Origin: Costus lasius
Taxonomy: Eukaryota > Streptophyta > Magnoliopsida > Zingiberales > Costaceae
DNA: 64,000 nucleotides
NCBI GenBank assembly: GCA_027563935.2
Contig: CM050454.1
Location: forward strand, 2,216,501-2,280,500
Direction of reading: 5' to 3'
The notes under the pieces are model-generated. The model made no database searches, had not been told where the DNA came from, and worked only from the letters and a program-made list of their open reading frames with translations. Positions 1 to 11,774 of this stretch are shown piece after piece; position 1 is the stretch's first letter, and each line of letters starts with the position of its first letter. The translations under genes and the position numbers were made by a program.

Positions 1-1000
1 AGTTACCTAATTATCTGCCCTTTTCATGAGAATTTGTTCACTTAAAATGCTTAGAAATTTTATTCCCCTTTTAAATACTGCAACAAAAAAAAAGTTGAAG
101 GACAATTTGGTAATTTACAAGTTTTTTTTTCAAAAGTTACCAATTATTTGTGGCCTTTTTTTCTTAATTGTAGCTCGCAAAATAGCAGTTGAACCCCTGG
201 ATTTTGGCATAAATAAAAAAAATGGTGAGTTGGGTTACTGGCATTTATATATCATAAGTAGCCATACCAAATCTTGTCATTGACCCCTTCATTTTATGCC
301 ATCTGGTTCACGTCAATTTCACATTTCTCATCCTCTCACCAGCAAAAAAAATATATATTAAACCCCTCCACAACTTCAACTATTACACCAATTGAAATTA
401 AATAAATGGCATCTCATCAAAATAAAATTAAATAAAAATAATTTCTTCTATATTTTAACTATCTACCTAATTCAACAGTATCCAAAATTTTAGATGAACT
501 AATTAGGGAAAAAATAAAAAATTATTTTATTTCAAGCTTATATTTTATATTAGATAGCTTTAGTTGCACGTCTTAAATATCTTTTTAATTATGTGATATT
601 TTTAAAAATATATACAAAGAAGGGCCGAAAGGCATGGCTCAACAACTACATACCACACAAATCATAATCATTGCAACTTATTTCTTTTGACACCAACACT
701 TTACCAAATTCTCAATTAACAACTAGTTCTAGTTTTGGTTAGTTTAGTCAAAACCCCCCTCAATTATTTTGTACCTAGTGAATTATTTTAAGATTCGATG
801 CGTGGACCCTCCTATGATTTTTTCAGCAAAAGTGGTCTAATTGTGGTTACTGTGTAACACAATTGCTGTCTGCAATCATCATACAAAAAAGTTTCTAAGG
901 ATGGAAAAAAAGTACACTGTACACAGGCGATGTGCGCGCGCTTATTTCTTCAACCTAAGGACGTAGAGAATAATCCGCCGAGCGCGACACGATTCGCGCC
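1..1000. other. Spacer downstream of gene A (truncated by window start)
   Basis: This AT-rich spacer lies 3' of gene A and is cut by the window start. It resembles the 3' flanks of D (29000-30120) and F (53000-54070): all three carry the landmark GAAGGGCCGAAAGG followed by a 'caactac' stretch, and all end just before the gene stop codon with a GCGCGCGCTTATTTCTTCAAC block. No gene is seen in it. Confidence 0.6.
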
Positions 1001-2252
1001 CTATTTGGTCAATTCAATGGCCCAAATGTTGGCGAAAACATAGGTCGTCTTGAATCCCAAGAACCCTGCGTCCTTTGCCAAGGCCTCGAACTCCGCCGCC
1101 GTCCTTTCCTTCCCTCCGGGGTTGTGGGCCAGCATCACCAGATCCCCCTGCAGGGCTGCCTTCGCCCCGAGGACCGGTTCCGGCACCGTTGGCGCGATGC
1201 CTTCCATCAGGATCACCTTCCCTTTCTCCGGCAGCGCTTTGTAGCAGTTGACCAGTATTTTCGCGCAGTGCTCGTCGCTCCAATCATGGAGGATCCACTG
1301 CAGGGAAAGAGTCAGAGCTCAGAAATTTTGAAAACAGAGCTGGCTCTGTTTTGTGAAGAGTTAGAGAAATTGACCTTCATGTAGATGGCGTCTCCACTCG
1401 GAACGCTCTCGAACATGTCGCCGCCGACGTGCTCCACCCCTGCAGCAAGCAGCGCCGCGGCGCTTTGAGCGGTGAGGGGAAGTTAAAATAGGAGGAGAAG
1501 GTATGAGAGGAGAGGAGAGGGAGGGACCTGGGAAGGGGGGCGCTTCGGATATGACGTGGGGGAGATCGAAGTTGATGCCTTTGATGTCGGGGGTACTTGG
1601 CGGTGATCATGGCGAGGGTGGCGCCGATGCCGCCGCCGACGTCGACGATGACGCCTAGGCCGTCGAAGCCGCGGTAGATGTCGAGGAGCTTCTTTGTGAG
1701 GATGACGGAGGCGTTCTTCATGCCCTCGTTGAACACCTTGTTGAAGCGCAGGTCGGTGCCGTAGTACTCGAACGACGTCATGCCGTAGGCCCGGTTGAAG
1801 GGGATGCCGCCGTGCAGCACCGCGTCCTTGAGGTGGTACCAGCTCTCCATGAGCACCTTGTCCTGGTTCATCAACACGAGGGCAGCCATGGACACGCCGT
1901 CCTCGTTCTTGGTCAGGTACTTGCACGCCGGTGCGACGCCATACCGCCTCACTACCCGCCCGTCGGCGCCGGTCTCGACGGCGCATCTGACAATCTTGTA
2001 GGCGGCCAGAAGGCGGAGGATGCGGTCGACCATGGAAGCGGCCTGGGGGTTCTCGGTCGGCAGCTGGGCGGCGATCTCGGCGGAGCTGAGCTTGGCCTCC
2101 AGGCCGGCTCTGGCAAGGATCTCGAGAAGGTCGAGCTCGATCGCGGCCTTGAGGGTCATCACCGGGATGGAGGCGCTCCCCATCGTCATCGCGTACATGC
2201 ACGCCTCTTCGTCCTCCTCCGGCGTAAGCACCCACTCCTCGACGGATCCCAT
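1001..2252 (-). pseudogene. COMT-like O-methyltransferase copy A, frameshifted
   Basis: This is a class II plant small-molecule methyltransferase of the caffeic acid/5-hydroxyferulic acid O-methyltransferase family. Exons read on the minus strand are 2252-1528, 1439-1375 and 1297-1001, with GT-AG introns of 88 bp (1440-1527) and 77 bp (1298-1374). The start MGSVEEW has a good ATG context (GCCACCGCCATGG). Motif I (VDVGGGIG) for SAM binding, the catalytic block [10 protein letters not shown] and the glutamates in MEGIAP and GGKERT are all present. A run of five C on the coding strand (plus-strand 1589-1593) replaces four C in the other copies. This +1 frameshift falls after TAKYP in exon 1, and removing the extra base restores the family reading [12 protein letters not shown]. 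The locus is probably a pseudogene, although a homopolymer assembly error would look the same. Its third exon is the most divergent of copies A to F (VLGAKAAL where others have VLRT). The substrate pocket has Tyr for the usual His in FEYHGTD. An AT box, TTAAATAT, lies about 117 bp upstream of the ATG. Confidence 0.85.
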
Positions 2253-2879
2253 GGCGGTGGCTGAGATTACTGATTCTGCAGCACTGAGTAAGTCGAATGA
2301 AGAGAAGGACTGAAGGAGACTTTAAAGACTCTGCAGCCCACCTACTACGACCTTTCTCAGCTTCTGAGATATTTAACCTCGATCGCTATCTCAAATCGCT
2401 TCTTCTTCCATGAATTCAGCTCTTCATTTCTAAGGATTAATATGGAAAATCAACTTTATAATTGATTTGGGAATGCGAGAAACTAAGTAGTGTTTCGTGA
2501 TTCACGAGGGCACCTGCACAGCCATAAAGCACTAGATTTGAAAATTCGGGTTACAAAGGGATCATGCTGTTACTTATAATCCGTTTAAACTAACTCAAAT
2601 ATAACTCATTTAATTAATTAGATCAAAATTTATAATTTTAAAACAATTCGAATATAATCGAGTGAATTCGACCTAACCCAACTAAGCCATCTAATTAAAC
2701 TTATTACTTATTAATTTGCTAAGACATGACATATTAACCTACTTAGACCCGGCTTGATGACTTGACCTGACCTATTGATGACCTGTTGGGTCGAGAGTGA
2801 GAGAGAGAGAGAGGGAGGAAGACAAGGAGAGTGGGAGATGGGGGCTGACTGGCTGAGGAAGAGGAGGAGGACGGTAGAG

Positions 2880-2921
<42 letters not shown>

Positions 2922-3880
2922 AAGGGGAGAGGAGGGCGATGAAAGAGAGGGGCAGTGGGCGCGTAGGGGGGAGCTTGAGAGAGAGGGGTGGGTGGGGAAT
3001 TTAGAAAGTTAGGGGGTTTTTTAGAAATAGTTTAATTTATACGAGTTATACGGGTTAACTTATAACTCAAACATAATTATGGTTAATTTGAACTCACTAA
3101 CTTTGTGTTGGGTTGAGTTATGTTGGCGAGCTGAATCAAATTTTTTTTTTTTTGTCACAAGAGTAGCGACAAGTAGAAAAAGTTAACAGTACATAGTAGT
3201 GACATTATGGCATTCGTCAACGTCGTATGTTAGCTAGATGCCAATATTCATACTAATATGTTATGGATACATGCATTTTCTTATATAATCTTGATTAAAC
3301 AAAAATTAATAAAAAAAACTGCTATATCCTAAAATCAAATTATATGACGATCCAGGATGATAAAAAACATAGTACAAAGTACACACAAATTTACGTGGTC
3401 TAGCATAAGTCTACATCCACAAGCGTTGATGGAGCAAGTTTCACTATCAAAATATCAACAATGTATAACAATATATGAATACCTAATGAACAAACAACAC
3501 CTCTTTGACAATAATCGCTCTGGATATGTGCAAAGAAATTTGTACTTAATTGTAAGAACAAAATCTTTTAATCACAAAGGAAAGATGAAGAGATTTACTT
3601 TAAGGAAGAATAATTTTTGTCTCTCAACTTGATGTGTTGTTGTAGAAGAGAAAACCTATTAAGTTTATGAAATTCGCATGTGAGAAAAAGGCCTCAGAAA
3701 ATAAACCATAGAATGCATAATATTGCATATTTACATTAAATAATAGGCTAATGAGTTAGCGGGTTAGTGGTTATGCTTCTTAACGGGTTTTTAGTTAAAA
3801 TAAAGTCAAATCCAATAAATCTCTACCTTGACTTGAATTTTAATCACCATAGTTGAATCACTTGCTCAACCTTCTCCAAA
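2253..3880. other. 5' flank and spacer of gene A
   Basis: The first 150 bp are the presumed 5' UTR and promoter of gene A, and the same segment is conserved upstream of copies B to F. The rest is AT-rich spacer shared with the upstream regions of B, C and E. It contains motifs such as TGGGTTGAGTTATGTTGG near 3108-3125 and partly inverted GAGTTATA-type words around a GA microsatellite, which suggests an old degenerate transposon. No coding gene is seen. Confidence 0.5.
2885..2918. repeat. (GA)n microsatellite, unit A
   Basis: A pure AG/GA dinucleotide tract sits inside a purine-rich stretch of the spacer. The orthologous tract occurs upstream of B (about 12392-12432), C (about 21972-22032) and E (about 43000-43027) with clearly different lengths. 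It is the fastest-changing marker that distinguishes the tandem units. Confidence 0.9.
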
Positions 3881-3894
3881 TGAACTCAACGGTA

Positions 3895-6120
3895 AGAAAT
3901 ACAAATCAACTCCAAGCATTGCTTGAACTTGCACAAGAAGGATCACAAGTCTTATATGTTTCTTGTGTTATCAATAATGCATAAGTTGCATAGTCATTAA
4001 GCCATCTTGGTTTCTTTGTTGGCATAGGAGTTCTAGCTCTATCAATAGTGTACTCTCCTATAACTGGGGTTTCTTCTATCTCATCTGAAGTAGACAACTA
4101 AATTGGGTTAAACTGTGTACCTCTTTTCGAAAACTTTAAATTTTCCACCTCAAACTCCACCTTCTTATGAAAGCTCTCTGTACAAGTATCAGAAGCAACA
4201 TTTTGCTCTCCTTTAGATTTAAGCATGGATAATTCATCAAACACAACATCTATGATAATTGCTAATTTTGGTGTATCTCGATTTGGATACCATATTTTGA
4301 ATCCTTTTACACCTGTAAGGTAACTAATAAATATGCCATTTTTCGATCTAGGCTCTAACTTGTTATCGTTAATATGAAAATAAGCATAACAACCAAATAC
4401 TCTTAATTCAGAATAATTAGTAGGATGACCGGATCATACCTTTTCTAAAGTCTTCTATTTAATAAAGATGTTATGAGACCTATTTACTAAATAAAATGTT
4501 GTTACAGCTACTTCTGCCTAAAAAACTTTAAATAGCCTAGAATTTGATAATAGGCAACGCACCATTTTAAGTAAAGTTCTATTTATTCTCTCCGCAACAC
4601 AATTATGCTGTGGAGTGCCTCTAACTATAAGATATCTAATAATGCTTTCATTTTTATAAAATTTATTAAAGTCTCCGCCACAAAATTCCAAACCCTTATT
4701 AGTATGCAAATATTTAACCTTCTTCCCTATTTGTTTTTCAACAAGGGCTTTCCATTGCTTAAAATTGACAAACACATCATTTTTATTTTTCAAAAAATAA
4801 ACTCATACCTTTCTTGAGTAGTCATCAATAAAAGTAAACATATAGCAAGCACCACCGTTTGAAGGACATGAAGCAGGTCTCAAAGGTCAAAATAAATATA
4901 GTCAAGAATATTCTTGGTCTTATGGAGTCCTGTGCTGAAACTGACTCTCGTTTGCTTACCAACTAAACAATGCTCACAAAGGCCCAATTTTGATGTGAAT
5001 TGCCTAGAAAGAAGACCCCTTTTACTTAATATAGTCAAACTTTTCTCACTAATAAGCCTAGTCTCATATGCCATAACTTGGTGACATCTGTGTTTTACAT
5101 GTTAGAAGAAACTAATGCAAAACTTATAATTATATAACCTTGCAACACATATAATTTGCCCACTCGTTGAGCTTTCATCATAACTAAAGCACATTTTACA
5201 ACTTTTAAAACATCAGCACTGCCAACAAAATCGTAACCAACAAGATCTAAAGTAGTTAATGATACAAGATTCTTTAACATATCTGAAATATGTATAACTT
5301 TCAAAGTTCAAATAAGTCGAGCATGCATCTTAATTTTGACTGAACCAATACCAACAATATTGTAACGATGATCATTGTCCATTAGCACAACTCCACTACT
5401 AACAAGTGTGTAAGTGGAACCAATATCTATGGATACAAATGTGAAGTATGCAAGAAGAATCACGAACCCATCCTTTTGTAATCTTGGTCTTATCTTCAGT
5501 TGCTATGAGAACTTCACATTGAATCTCTTCTTCTACCACGTTAGCTTTAACAATTTTTGGCTAGTTATTCTGATCTTTGTATTGCTGTTTATTTTTCAAC
5601 TTGAAACAATTTGTCTTGATGTGCTCTATCTTCTTATAGTAGTTGCAAGTTAGGTTTTTATGCTTGGTTCTAGATTTTGATCTTAAATGGTTATTTCAGT
5701 TATAATCTTTATCTGAAGATTTGACTCTAACCATTAAACTTATAGATATGCTATCTAAACTACTATCAATAAGCTCCTTATCCATAAGGTCTTTTAGGAA
5801 TAATAATATTTTTACTTCTTCAACTGTCAAAATCTCTTTATCAAATATCAATATATCCCTGAAATACTTATAAGTGGGAGGAAATGAACGAAACAACATA
5901 ATGGTTTAATCTTCCTTTTCATATTTGACCTCAAGATTTTCCAAATCCATTACTATAGATGTAAATTCATCAAGATGAGCTTTAAGTAATGTGCCTTCTG
6001 CCATATTGAGTATGTGCATACGATGCATAACAACAAGCTTGCTAGTGAGATTCTTGGTCATGTAGATTATGCTGGATAGATTGTGCACAATCTCTACCTA
6101 AGAAATAGCTATAACATTTT
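3895..6120 (-). mobile_element. Degenerate Ty1-copia remnant, unit A
   Basis: Broken minus-strand reading frames follow the order of a Ty1-copia polyprotein. A gag-like piece at 6088-5696 contains TEGTLLKAHLDEF-type and YEKEDQ sequence. It is followed by a pre-integrase piece (5304-5095), an integrase zinc-binding piece with CEHCLVGKQ (5074-4880) and an integrase core piece with HTNKGLEFCGG and GTPQHNCVAERINRT (4793-4518). A linker piece (4097-3906, PTKKPRWLNDY) is of the type that precedes reverse transcriptase. Reverse transcriptase, RNase H and recognisable LTRs are absent. Stops and frameshifts make it inactive. The same remnant recurs upstream of B, C and E, so it was present before the array expanded. 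Confidence 0.8.
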
Positions 6121-7076
6121 CTATGTTTGAACTCAAACTTAAATTCTTACCTATTTGCATAAACGTTGTGGACTTGTACATGCCAATACCACACTAAATT
6201 AGATATTCTAATGTGACTGCAATAATTGAGCAATTAACATGGTCGCAAACTAATAAAATTATAATCAAATGATCTAGGTACGATTTTATTATAGCAATAT
6301 TACCATATATAGTATTACCTTTTTATGTCTAAAAACTAAATAAAATATCAATGAAAATTAATATAATTTAGTTCTCTCATCTCTTCTCTCCATAATGTAC
6401 TCTCTTCTCTCCTTTCTCTGTCCTCTCTATCTCTTCTATGCATTACGATACAACACGAGTGAGTTGAGCAAGGAGGAGGAGACTTGGCTGTATTTAATAG
6501 CGAGGAAAGAAAGAAAATGAAGATAGAATCCTATTTGTCCTTGTTTAATAGGAAGGACAAATAAAGGAAAGGAAGAAAAATAGCCTCATTTTCTTTTGAA
6601 ATGCTTTCCGCCCAAATCAAGTAAAAAACTGAAAATGCATTACAAACGCGAGCTCACGTGCTTGCCATCCACCTCGCCCTCACAAGCACCTCTCCCTCGC
6701 TGCGGTCCACGAGCTCTCGTAGCCATCCATGTGTTCTCGCCCTTGCCTCCGTCCTCCTCACCCTCGCACTCACCGATGCCAACGGCGGCGATGGTGAGGC
6801 GGACAGAGGCAAGGGGGAGCTTGAGCACAAAGGCGAGGACAAGGCAGACAAAGTGCTCGCCCTTAACTTATGTTCACCTTGCCCTTGTTGTTGTCTACCT
6901 CGCCATCGCCATCGTCCGCGCGAGCTTGTGTCCTCCCCATCGTCGCCAAACATACCCAAAATCGTTTGATTCAAGCACGGTCTAATATTATCGTGATAAA
7001 TTAATATTGTAGTTTAATTTTCTACAAACTTCATGCCACTCAAAACGCTGAAAGCAGCGGTAGACATCTGCCCTAT
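6121..7076. other. Spacer with GC-rich low-complexity patch, unit A
   Basis: The segment 6600-6960 is richer in GC and CTC/GCC triplets than its surroundings and is open in frames on both strands, for example 6596-6985 (+) and 6654-6974 (-). None of the predicted peptides resembles a known protein, and openness on both strands is what GC-biased low-complexity DNA gives. The same patch lies upstream of B, C and E. I see no gene here. Confidence 0.5.
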
Positions 7077-7086
7077 CCTTCATTTG

Positions 7087-7854
7087 GGTCGCGTTTTTGC
7101 AGCGGGGTACCGTTCCGCATTTATTTTCAGCGGGTACCCCGATCTGCTTTTCCTGAATCTTGGCGTATACAAAAAACTTAATATATTTTTTTAAGGCAAT
7201 TTCGTATAACATCAACACAATTTTATATAACACCTTAAGTTTTTTCACATAACATCTGTCTATTATTGTATAACACATAAATATTTTCGTATAACCTATC
7301 AAATCTCAATATAACTTTATCTTAACAACTTACTTATATGATATTTAGGTATTATAAAGGTATTATACGATAATATTAAAGTGTTATACGAAAATATTAA
7401 GGTGTTATACGATAATAGGTAGGTGTTATATAAAAATATATAAGTGTTATACGATAATATTAAGGTGTTATATAATATTTTCGTATAACACCTGTCTATT
7501 ATCGTATAACACCTAAATATTATATGATAATATTAAGGTGTTATATAATATTTTCGTATAACACCTATCTATTATCGTATAACACTTAAATATTTTCATA
7601 TAATCTATCAAATCTCAATATAACTTTATCTTAACAACATACTTAAGAAGAATTTTCATATACTACTTACTTTAAGATGAATTTTTTGCAAAGTTATACG
7701 ATAATTTAAGGTGTTATACGATAACTCTGTAAGTATTATACGAAATTATCTTAAGATGAATTTTGCACTGTACCAAGTTGGAAAAAAGCAGATCGGGGCA
7801 CCCGCTCCACAAAAAAAAAAAAATGCGAAAGGAGTCCCGCTGCAAAAAATTTTC
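7087..7854. mobile_element. Non-autonomous Mutator-like element, unit A
   Basis: The ends form long imperfect terminal inverted repeats. The left end reads TTTTTGCAGCGG then CCCCGATCTGCTTTT, and the reverse complement of the right end reads TTTTTTGCAGCGG then CCCCGATCTGCTTTT. The element is flanked by perfect 10-bp direct repeats CCTTCATTTG (7077-7086 and 7855-7864), the target duplication size expected of Mutator-like elements. The interior is AT-rich and built from many direct and inverted copies of CGTATAACACC and GGTGTTATACGATAATATT. It has no transposase. The same element occupies the same site in units B, C and E. Confidence 0.8.
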
Positions 7855-7864
7855 CCTTCATTTG

Positions 7865-10523
7865 ATTGACATCTGCGCCTGAGTTATTCAAATTCCAAGC
7901 TCACTTGACTCATTACAGTTTTCGCCGGGGTTGACTTTTGAGCAATCTTTTATGCTTCTAGCGTTCCAAAAGGTTTGACCCGCATGCAACCTTTCAGGAG
8001 TGTCATTTTAATGCTGTGTTCGTTACCATAGTAACCGATGAATTTAACTAGAGTATCGCATAAAAATTTAACTTATGCGGTATCCATCTTTAAGGTCCGC
8101 ATCAAAGAGTGCCAATGTATATACTCCTTGCATCTTCCGCTAGAGCCATTCCCCTCAAGGGGATGCAAATTGCATGCAACATTTGGGAATTTCCCTTCAC
8201 AGTAAACATTGAGCTGACCCTTCCAAGTTCCCTTCAATGTCTCACCGACGGGCACTAAATTTGAGTGAGCGGCTAGGTTTAGGGTAAGGAGTGGGATAGG
8301 GTCAAGTCAAATATTTATCGGGTTTAAGTAACTAACAAATAGTAAGAAATTTAATAAGATTAGGTTTAAAAAAAGTCGAATAGATAATCATGTGTGGTGT
8401 TGACCTTTGTGAGTGTTGACCTTGGGGGACATCTGATGTTGGATTGATTTGCATATTCTTCATCAAATAGCTAGGTGTCTAGTAGATAATTATATTTGGT
8501 GTTGACTTTGTGAGTGTTGACCTTGGGGGCATATGATGGAGGATTGATTTGCATATTCTTCATCAAATAGCTAGGTGTCTACAAATTAATGATGAGAGCC
8601 TTAAGAGATCACACGTATTCATATAATTAACTCTTATTTTTAATGCTAATCAAAGTTCATTATCTATAAAATTAAAATTTATATCATAATAGCATTAAAT
8701 ATTTATTAAAATATAATTTATATTAACAACAAGTTGTACTAAATGCATCATAGACATTAGTCAACTCATTCTTACCTATCATTATGACCATGCATCTTAG
8801 TCAACTCAATCTTATTCTATTGAAGAAAGCACCTCTAAGTGTAGTCTTATTATAAAGCATATCTAAGGGGGCTATTTAATATTTTTTTCATTTTTTACAA
8901 TTTAATAAAATATTAATCTTCGATGTAAGTTGCCTAATTAGCTACTCTTTTCATGGAAATTTCTTCACTTGAAAAGTTACCAATTATTTGTGGCCTTTTT
9001 TTTCTTTATTGTAGCTCGCCAAATAGCAACTGAACCCCTGGGTTTTGGTATAAATTATGAAAAAAAAACATGGTGGGGTTGGGTTACATTTACCTATCAC
9101 AAGTAGCCATACCAAATCTTGTCATTTACCCCTTCATTTTATGCCATCTTGTCCACGTCTATTTCACATCTCTCACCCTCTCAACAGCAAAAAATATATA
9201 TATTATAATTTAAAGTACATTCACAAACCCCTCAACAACTTCAACTATTACACCAATTGAAATTAAATGAATTCTATCACATCAAAATAAAATTTGATAT
9301 TTATTAAAATTATATCATACTATCATAATATTATATCATAATATCAAAGTTCATTATCTATAAAATTATATCATAATAGCATAATAAATTATATTATATT
9401 ATATCATAATAGCATAATATTATTATATCATAATGAATTCTATAAAAGTTTTTAATAAATTATATCATAATATCAAAGTTCATTATCTATAAAATTATAA
9501 TTTATATCATAATAGCATTAAATATTTATTAAAATATAATTTATATTAACAACAAGAAAATAGAGGGATAGCTTCAACACAGTTGACAGTAAGTCTCAGC
9601 AACTACTTACTGCACAATTCATAATCATTGCAACTATTTTCTTTGACCCCTACACTTTACCAAATTCTAAATTAACACCACTAGTTGGAGATTTTTGGTT
9701 AGTTTAATCTAAACCACCCTCAATTATTTGCGTCTCAAGGCATCATATTTAACTTTATAGTCTGGCTCAAGCACATGCTTAGAACATGGCAGTAGCTTAA
9801 AAAAAAAACATTAACACATATCTTGGTGCATTAATTTTACCTATTTGTTGGACTTTTCTATAAATATCCACCCTGCTTGATATTTTTTCCGCCTCACGTA
9901 TAGTGAAGTATACTGAATGAGTCAATGAACGAGAAGAAATTTCTTCGACAGTTCACAAACGAAAAAACTTTCAGACGAACTTCCTAAAATCTAATTAGTC
10001 AAGTGCGACGCCATATCTGTTTTGATCCAATAAATTTCAGTATTTTGCAAATAATCCAAATAGATTTAATTAATTTAAGAAACACCCTCCCTCAAAATTC
10101 TACTCGTTCACTTGCAATTAATAATAATATGTTGTATTGAAATTTCAAAACGAGACTGAAGGAGATTCGACATGAACTCCAGGACATTAGGAGCTTTAAC
10201 CACTACGTAAAAAATGTGTAAAACTGTTAGTTAGCTCAACTAATAAGATTGTTAGTCGTTGACAATAACATCTTGGCATCGAATTTCGCCTTAAACTATA
10301 TTACGTTCGTGTAGAAAAGAAAATTGTTTGAATCATTTTTACGTATAGAAAAGTCAAAAGTTGTCTAATTATAGAACTGTGTAACACAATTGCTACCTGA
10401 AATCACGATACAAAAACGTTTCTAATTTCTAAATATGGAAAAGATACACAGGCCATGCGCGCGCTTATTTCTTCAAACTAGGTATACAGAGGGTAGTCCG
10501 CCGGGCGCGAAGCGATTCCCGCC
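7865..10523. other. Spacer between unit A MULE and gene B
   Basis: This AT-rich spacer contains a 102-bp direct repeat (8381-8580) and an AT repeat zone around 9290-9560 built from ATATCATAATAGCAT-like words. At about 9563-9590 is a junction where AGAGGGATAGCTTCAACACAG, also found 5' of genes D and F, runs into sequence typical of the 3' flank of B, C and E. The 60-residue frame at 8073-8255 (-) is not recognisable and is broken in unit C. No gene is seen. Confidence 0.5.
8381..8580. repeat. 102-bp direct tandem repeat, unit A
   Basis: Two adjacent copies start at 8381 and 8483, each containing GTGAGTGTTGACCTTGGGGG and ATTTGCATATTCTTCATC. The pair is kept at 17961-18160 (unit B), 27525-27724 (unit C) and 52398-52597 (unit E), so the duplication precedes the array expansion. 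Confidence 0.85.
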
Positions 10524-11774
10524 CTATTTGGTGAATTCGATGGCACAGGTGTTGGCATAAACGTAGGTCGTCTTGAATCCCGAGAAGCCTGCTTGCTTCG
10601 CCAAGGCCTCGAACTCCGCTGCCGTCCGCTCCTTCCCTCCGGGGTTGTGGGCCAGCATCACCAGATCCACGTGCAGGACTTCATGCGTGCGGAGGACCGG
10701 CTCCGGTACCGTCAGCACGATGCGCTCAACCAGGATCACCTTCCCCTTCTCCGGCAGCGCTTTGTAGCAGTTGGCCAGTACTTTCGCGCAGTGCTCGTCG
10801 CTCCAATCATGGAGGATCCACTGCAGGGAAAGAGTCAGAACTCAGAGTTTGAAAACAGAGCCTGCTCTGTTTGGTGGAGAGTTAGAGAAATTGACCTTCA
10901 TGAACATGGCGTCTCCACTCGGAACGCTCGCGAACATGTCGCCGCCGACGTGCTCCACCCCTGCAGCAAGCAGCGCGGCGGCGCTTTCAGCGGTGAGGGG
11001 AAGTTAAGATAGGAGGAGAAGGTAGGAGAGGAGACTGGAGAGGGAGGGACCTGGAAAGGGGGGCGCTTCGGAGATGACGTGGGGGAGATCGAAGTTGATG
11101 CCCTTTATGGCGGGGTACTTGGCGGTGATCATGGCGAGGGTGGCGCCGATGCCGCCGCCGACGTCGACGATGACGCCTAGGCCGTCGAAGCCGCGGTAGA
11201 TGTCGAGGAGCTTCTTTGTGACGATGACGGAGGCGTTCTTCATGCCCTCGTTGAACACCTTGTTCAAGCGCAGGTCGGTGCCGAAGTACTCGAACGACGT
11301 CATGCCGTAGGCCCGGTTGAAGGGGATGCCGCCGTGCACCACCGCGTCCTTGAGGTGGTACCAGCTCTCCATGAGCACCTTGTCCTGGTTCATCAACACC
11401 AGGGCAGCCATGGACACGCCGTCCTCGTTCTTGGTCAGGTACTTGCACGCCGGTGCGACGCCATACCTCCTCACTACCCGCCCGTCGGCGCCGGTCTCGA
11501 CGGCGCATCTAACGATCTTGTAGGCGGCCAGAAGGCGGAGGATGCGGTCGACCATGGAAGCGGCCTGGGGGTTCTCGGTCGGCAGCTGGGCGGCGATCTC
11601 GGCGGGACTGAGCTTGGCCTCCAGGCCGGCTCTGGCAAGGATCTCGAGAAGGTCGAGCTCGATCGCGGCCTTGAGGGTCATCACCGGGATGGAGGCGCTC
11701 CCCATCGTCATCGCGTACATGTACGCCTCTTCGTCCTCCTCCGGCGTAAGCACCCACTCCTCGACGGATCCCAT
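10524..11774 (-). CDS. COMT-like O-methyltransferase copy B (diverged class)
   Basis: This is a predicted SAM-dependent phenolic O-methyltransferase, 361 residues, cytosolic by family. Minus-strand exons are 11774-11051, 10960-10896 and 10820-10524, with introns of 90 and 75 bp that both have GT-AG ends. Exon phases restore the family junctions [14 protein letters not shown] and FMK-WILHDW. Residues 1-110 are the helical dimerisation region and the rest is the Rossmann methyltransferase fold. SAM motif VDVGGGIG is at 203-210, catalytic base His267 is in [10 protein letters not shown], and Glu295 and Glu327 (GGKERT) complete the triad. By alignment to alfalfa COMT, pocket positions Ala162, His166, Phe172 and His183 are here Ser160, Phe164, Leu170 and Ala181, while Met and Asn of MNQDK are kept. 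The reading frame is intact, so it may be functional with altered substrate preference. The intron usual after LMESW is absent. The paralogue to the right (C) differs by one codon in exon 1. Confidence 0.9.

Noticed and set aside
6596..6985. Conserved small gene in the GC-rich patch, present in four units
   Set aside because: Frames are open on both strands and are low-complexity. Differences between units change the reading without respect for codons. Repetition is explained by segmental duplication.
7140..7780. CRISPR-like or regulatory direct-repeat array (CGTATAACACC)
   Set aside because: Repeats are irregular, in both orientations and without unique spacers. The plant context and flanking TIRs with target duplication identify it as the interior of a Mutator-like element.
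8073..8255. 60-residue minus-strand frame MPVGETLKG..., repeated in units A, B and E
   Set aside because: It is broken in unit C by small deletions, has no recognisable motif, and is shared only because the spacer is duplicated.
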